A DNA stretch of 6,728 nt from Bacteroidota bacterium (lineage in GTDB: Bacteria; Bacteroidota; Bacteroidia; Chitinophagales; Chitinophagaceae). The notes beneath the pieces were generated by a model that worked only from the letters and a program-made list of their open reading frames with translations, searched no databases and was not told the DNA's origin. The stretch covers positions 1 to 6,728 of the forward strand of contig JADJZY010000031.1 in the NCBI GenBank assembly GCA_016715505.1. The letters run 5' to 3'. Positions 5,577 through 6,728 of this stretch are shown here, piece after piece (the first letter of the stretch is position 1; the number at the start of each line of letters is the position of its first letter). A program made the translations under genes and the position numbers.

Positions 5577-6726
5577 ATGGACGGAGCATACATAGCACTT
5601 AGAGGATATAAATTTCAGTTCGACAGGACTATATTGGAAATATTCAACAATTCGACCAAGACTATTGAAATTGAACAACTCCAAGACTATGGCTTTGACG
5701 ATTATTTGGTTCAAGTAAAATATCATAACACCGACTACACTCCAGCACAACAAAAACAGAAAATAAAGAAACCATTAGTTCAACTCTTTGAACAGTATTT
5801 AAAAAACAAGACGAAAAATTTCATTCTATTTATTTACCTAAAAGGAATTTCGCCTTCGAAGAAAATACTATCGGTTGCAGAACTTGACGCAATACTTGGG
5901 AAAATCAAGAAATTCACGGCTACAGACAAAGCTGATTTCATTAGCCGTTTCACTTTAATTTATGCAGAGGATTTTGAGAATCAATACAAAACTTTAATTC
6001 AAAAAATTAAGGCAGCATACTCAAAAACCGAAGAAGAGGCAGAAATATATTATTCAGTAATTTCAAGCCATTTATTGGAAATTGTTACAAAAATCCACCT
6101 TCTGTAAATTCAAAAAGAAAAACATCAAAAAGTGAAATTGACAAAATCATATCAAATGGGAAAAAGCTAATCTTTAAATCTGCCTATATTGAAATAGTTG
6201 CTAAAGAGAAGCAATTAAAACAACTGAATAAATTGTTTTTTAAACCTCACTAAACACAGAACCTCACGAAAGAATATTTATTATTGAAGTAACACCAACC
6301 GTTGAAATTAACCTATTGAAAGAATTAGTTTTGTTATTAAAGACAAAATGGAGCAAAAACAAAACCAAGACTATTCCTGATACTGACAGGTTTGTTCCAT
6401 TGATATATTTCAAAGGCATACAAGAAAGTGTTTTAGTTGACCTAAAAACCGACTTGCAAAAGGATGGATATGTGATTAATGATGGCTACGACTTTATGAA
6501 TGCAAATTTCAACGTCAATAGCTTAAATATACGACCAACATTTTCTAATAAAGTGTTCTTTAAATTTATTAATAAACAACAAGACCTTGAAAAAATATTG
6601 AACAATTTGGATAGAACAGGCGAAGTTTATCAATTTTTTATTGATCGCCCAACTACCATTGTGTTCACGGGGAAACACATTGAAATTGAAATAAAAGAAA
6701 TTGAAGACATAAAAAATATAATCTAA
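5577..6726 (+). pseudogene. Nuclease-like protein (DUF4297/Cap4-type N-terminus), two frameshifts
   Basis: Joining three frames gives about 383 residues. The N-terminus MDGAYIALRGYKFQFDRTIL is followed by IEIEQLQDYG and DDYLVQVKYH, where E33, D42 and the QVK (Q46, K48) resemble the PD-(D/E)XK core of DUF4297/Cap4-type DNA endonucleases of anti-phage systems. Next comes a hydrophobic strand NFILFIYLKG (81-90). The C-terminal half (FKSAYIEIVAK, TDRFVPLIYFKGI, FKFINKQQDLEKIL) is not recognised; it does not obviously look like a SAVED sensor. Shifts are near 6098 (one A missing in ACAAAAATCC) and 6252 (one T missing in CACTAAAC). Restored reading is smooth, so the damage is recent or a sequencing artefact. 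The stop overlaps the next start (TAATG), which implies coupling with a downstream partner. The family assignment is from motif memory only. Confidence 0.55.
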
Positions 6727-6728
6727 TG
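6726..6728 (+). CDS. Start codon of a following gene, cut by the window end
   Basis: TAATG at 6724-6728 overlaps the stop of the nuclease-like gene with an ATG. Such overlaps usually mark a co-translated partner. Only the start codon is visible, so nothing can be said about the product. Confidence 0.35.

Larger units (their letters stand above)
5497..6728 (+). other. Final cassette, truncated by the window end
   Basis: It begins GTTGTGGGTC with A at position 11, as in every other cassette. Its end is outside the window. By the pairing rule it should finish with C followed by GACCCACAAC and then another attC-like hairpin. It carries at least two overlapping genes, so it would be larger than a typical one-gene cassette. 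Confidence 0.55.

Noticed and set aside
5505..5753. Minus-strand frame with hydrophobic stretches
   Set aside because: It is the reverse of the nuclease-like gene's N-terminus, whose sense frame has clear motifs.

Overview
The window looks like an accessory region of a low-GC Bacteroidota chromosome (Cytophaga/Flavobacterium-like). This is inferred from AT-rich genes, A-rich leaders without Shine-Dalgarno sites, and repeated TAnnTTTG motifs, the -7 element of Bacteroidota promoters. There is no rRNA, tRNA, CRISPR array, transposase or integrase gene.

The layout is modular. Bases 44-1940 carry a two-gene operon: a PIN-GNAT-EVE/PUA-like fusion protein, broken by about seven one-base frameshifts plus a possible in-frame stop, then a small ASCH-domain protein overlapping it by ATGA. 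From 1969 to 5499 there is an array of seven attC-like imperfect hairpins (about 85-165 bp) separating cassettes. Most hairpins read AAC-A-stem-loop-stem-NNNNC-GTT. The cassettes are a 53-bp remnant (2131-2183), four ORF-less repeats of 494-495 bp (R1 2266-2760, R2 2877-3371, R3 4276-4769, R4 4887-5381), a coiled-coil protein cassette (3488-4156), and a final cassette that starts at 5497 and leaves the window. The last holds a frameshifted gene with a nuclease-like N-terminus (5577-6726), whose stop overlaps the start of another gene (TAATG).

Two signals stand out. First, in each complete cassette the first 10 bases are the exact reverse complement of its last 10. The sequence differs between cassettes but always co-varies, and an A opposite C follows at position 11. 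This is the arrangement expected of integron cassettes, with pairing much longer than the classical 7-bp core. Second, the four ORF-less cassettes share a nested set of long-range stems, including one hairpin whose stem sequence is replaced in R1 while pairing and its GAAG loop are kept. They look like a large structured non-coding RNA of about 430 nt carried as an integron cassette in four copies.

The best overall reading is an integrase-less (or distant-integrase) integron cassette array. Its protein cassettes resemble nucleic-acid-sensing or defence genes, and its most abundant cargo is an unrecognised structured RNA. All protein genes have small frameshifts, mostly in homopolymers, so either recent decay or sequencing error must be considered.
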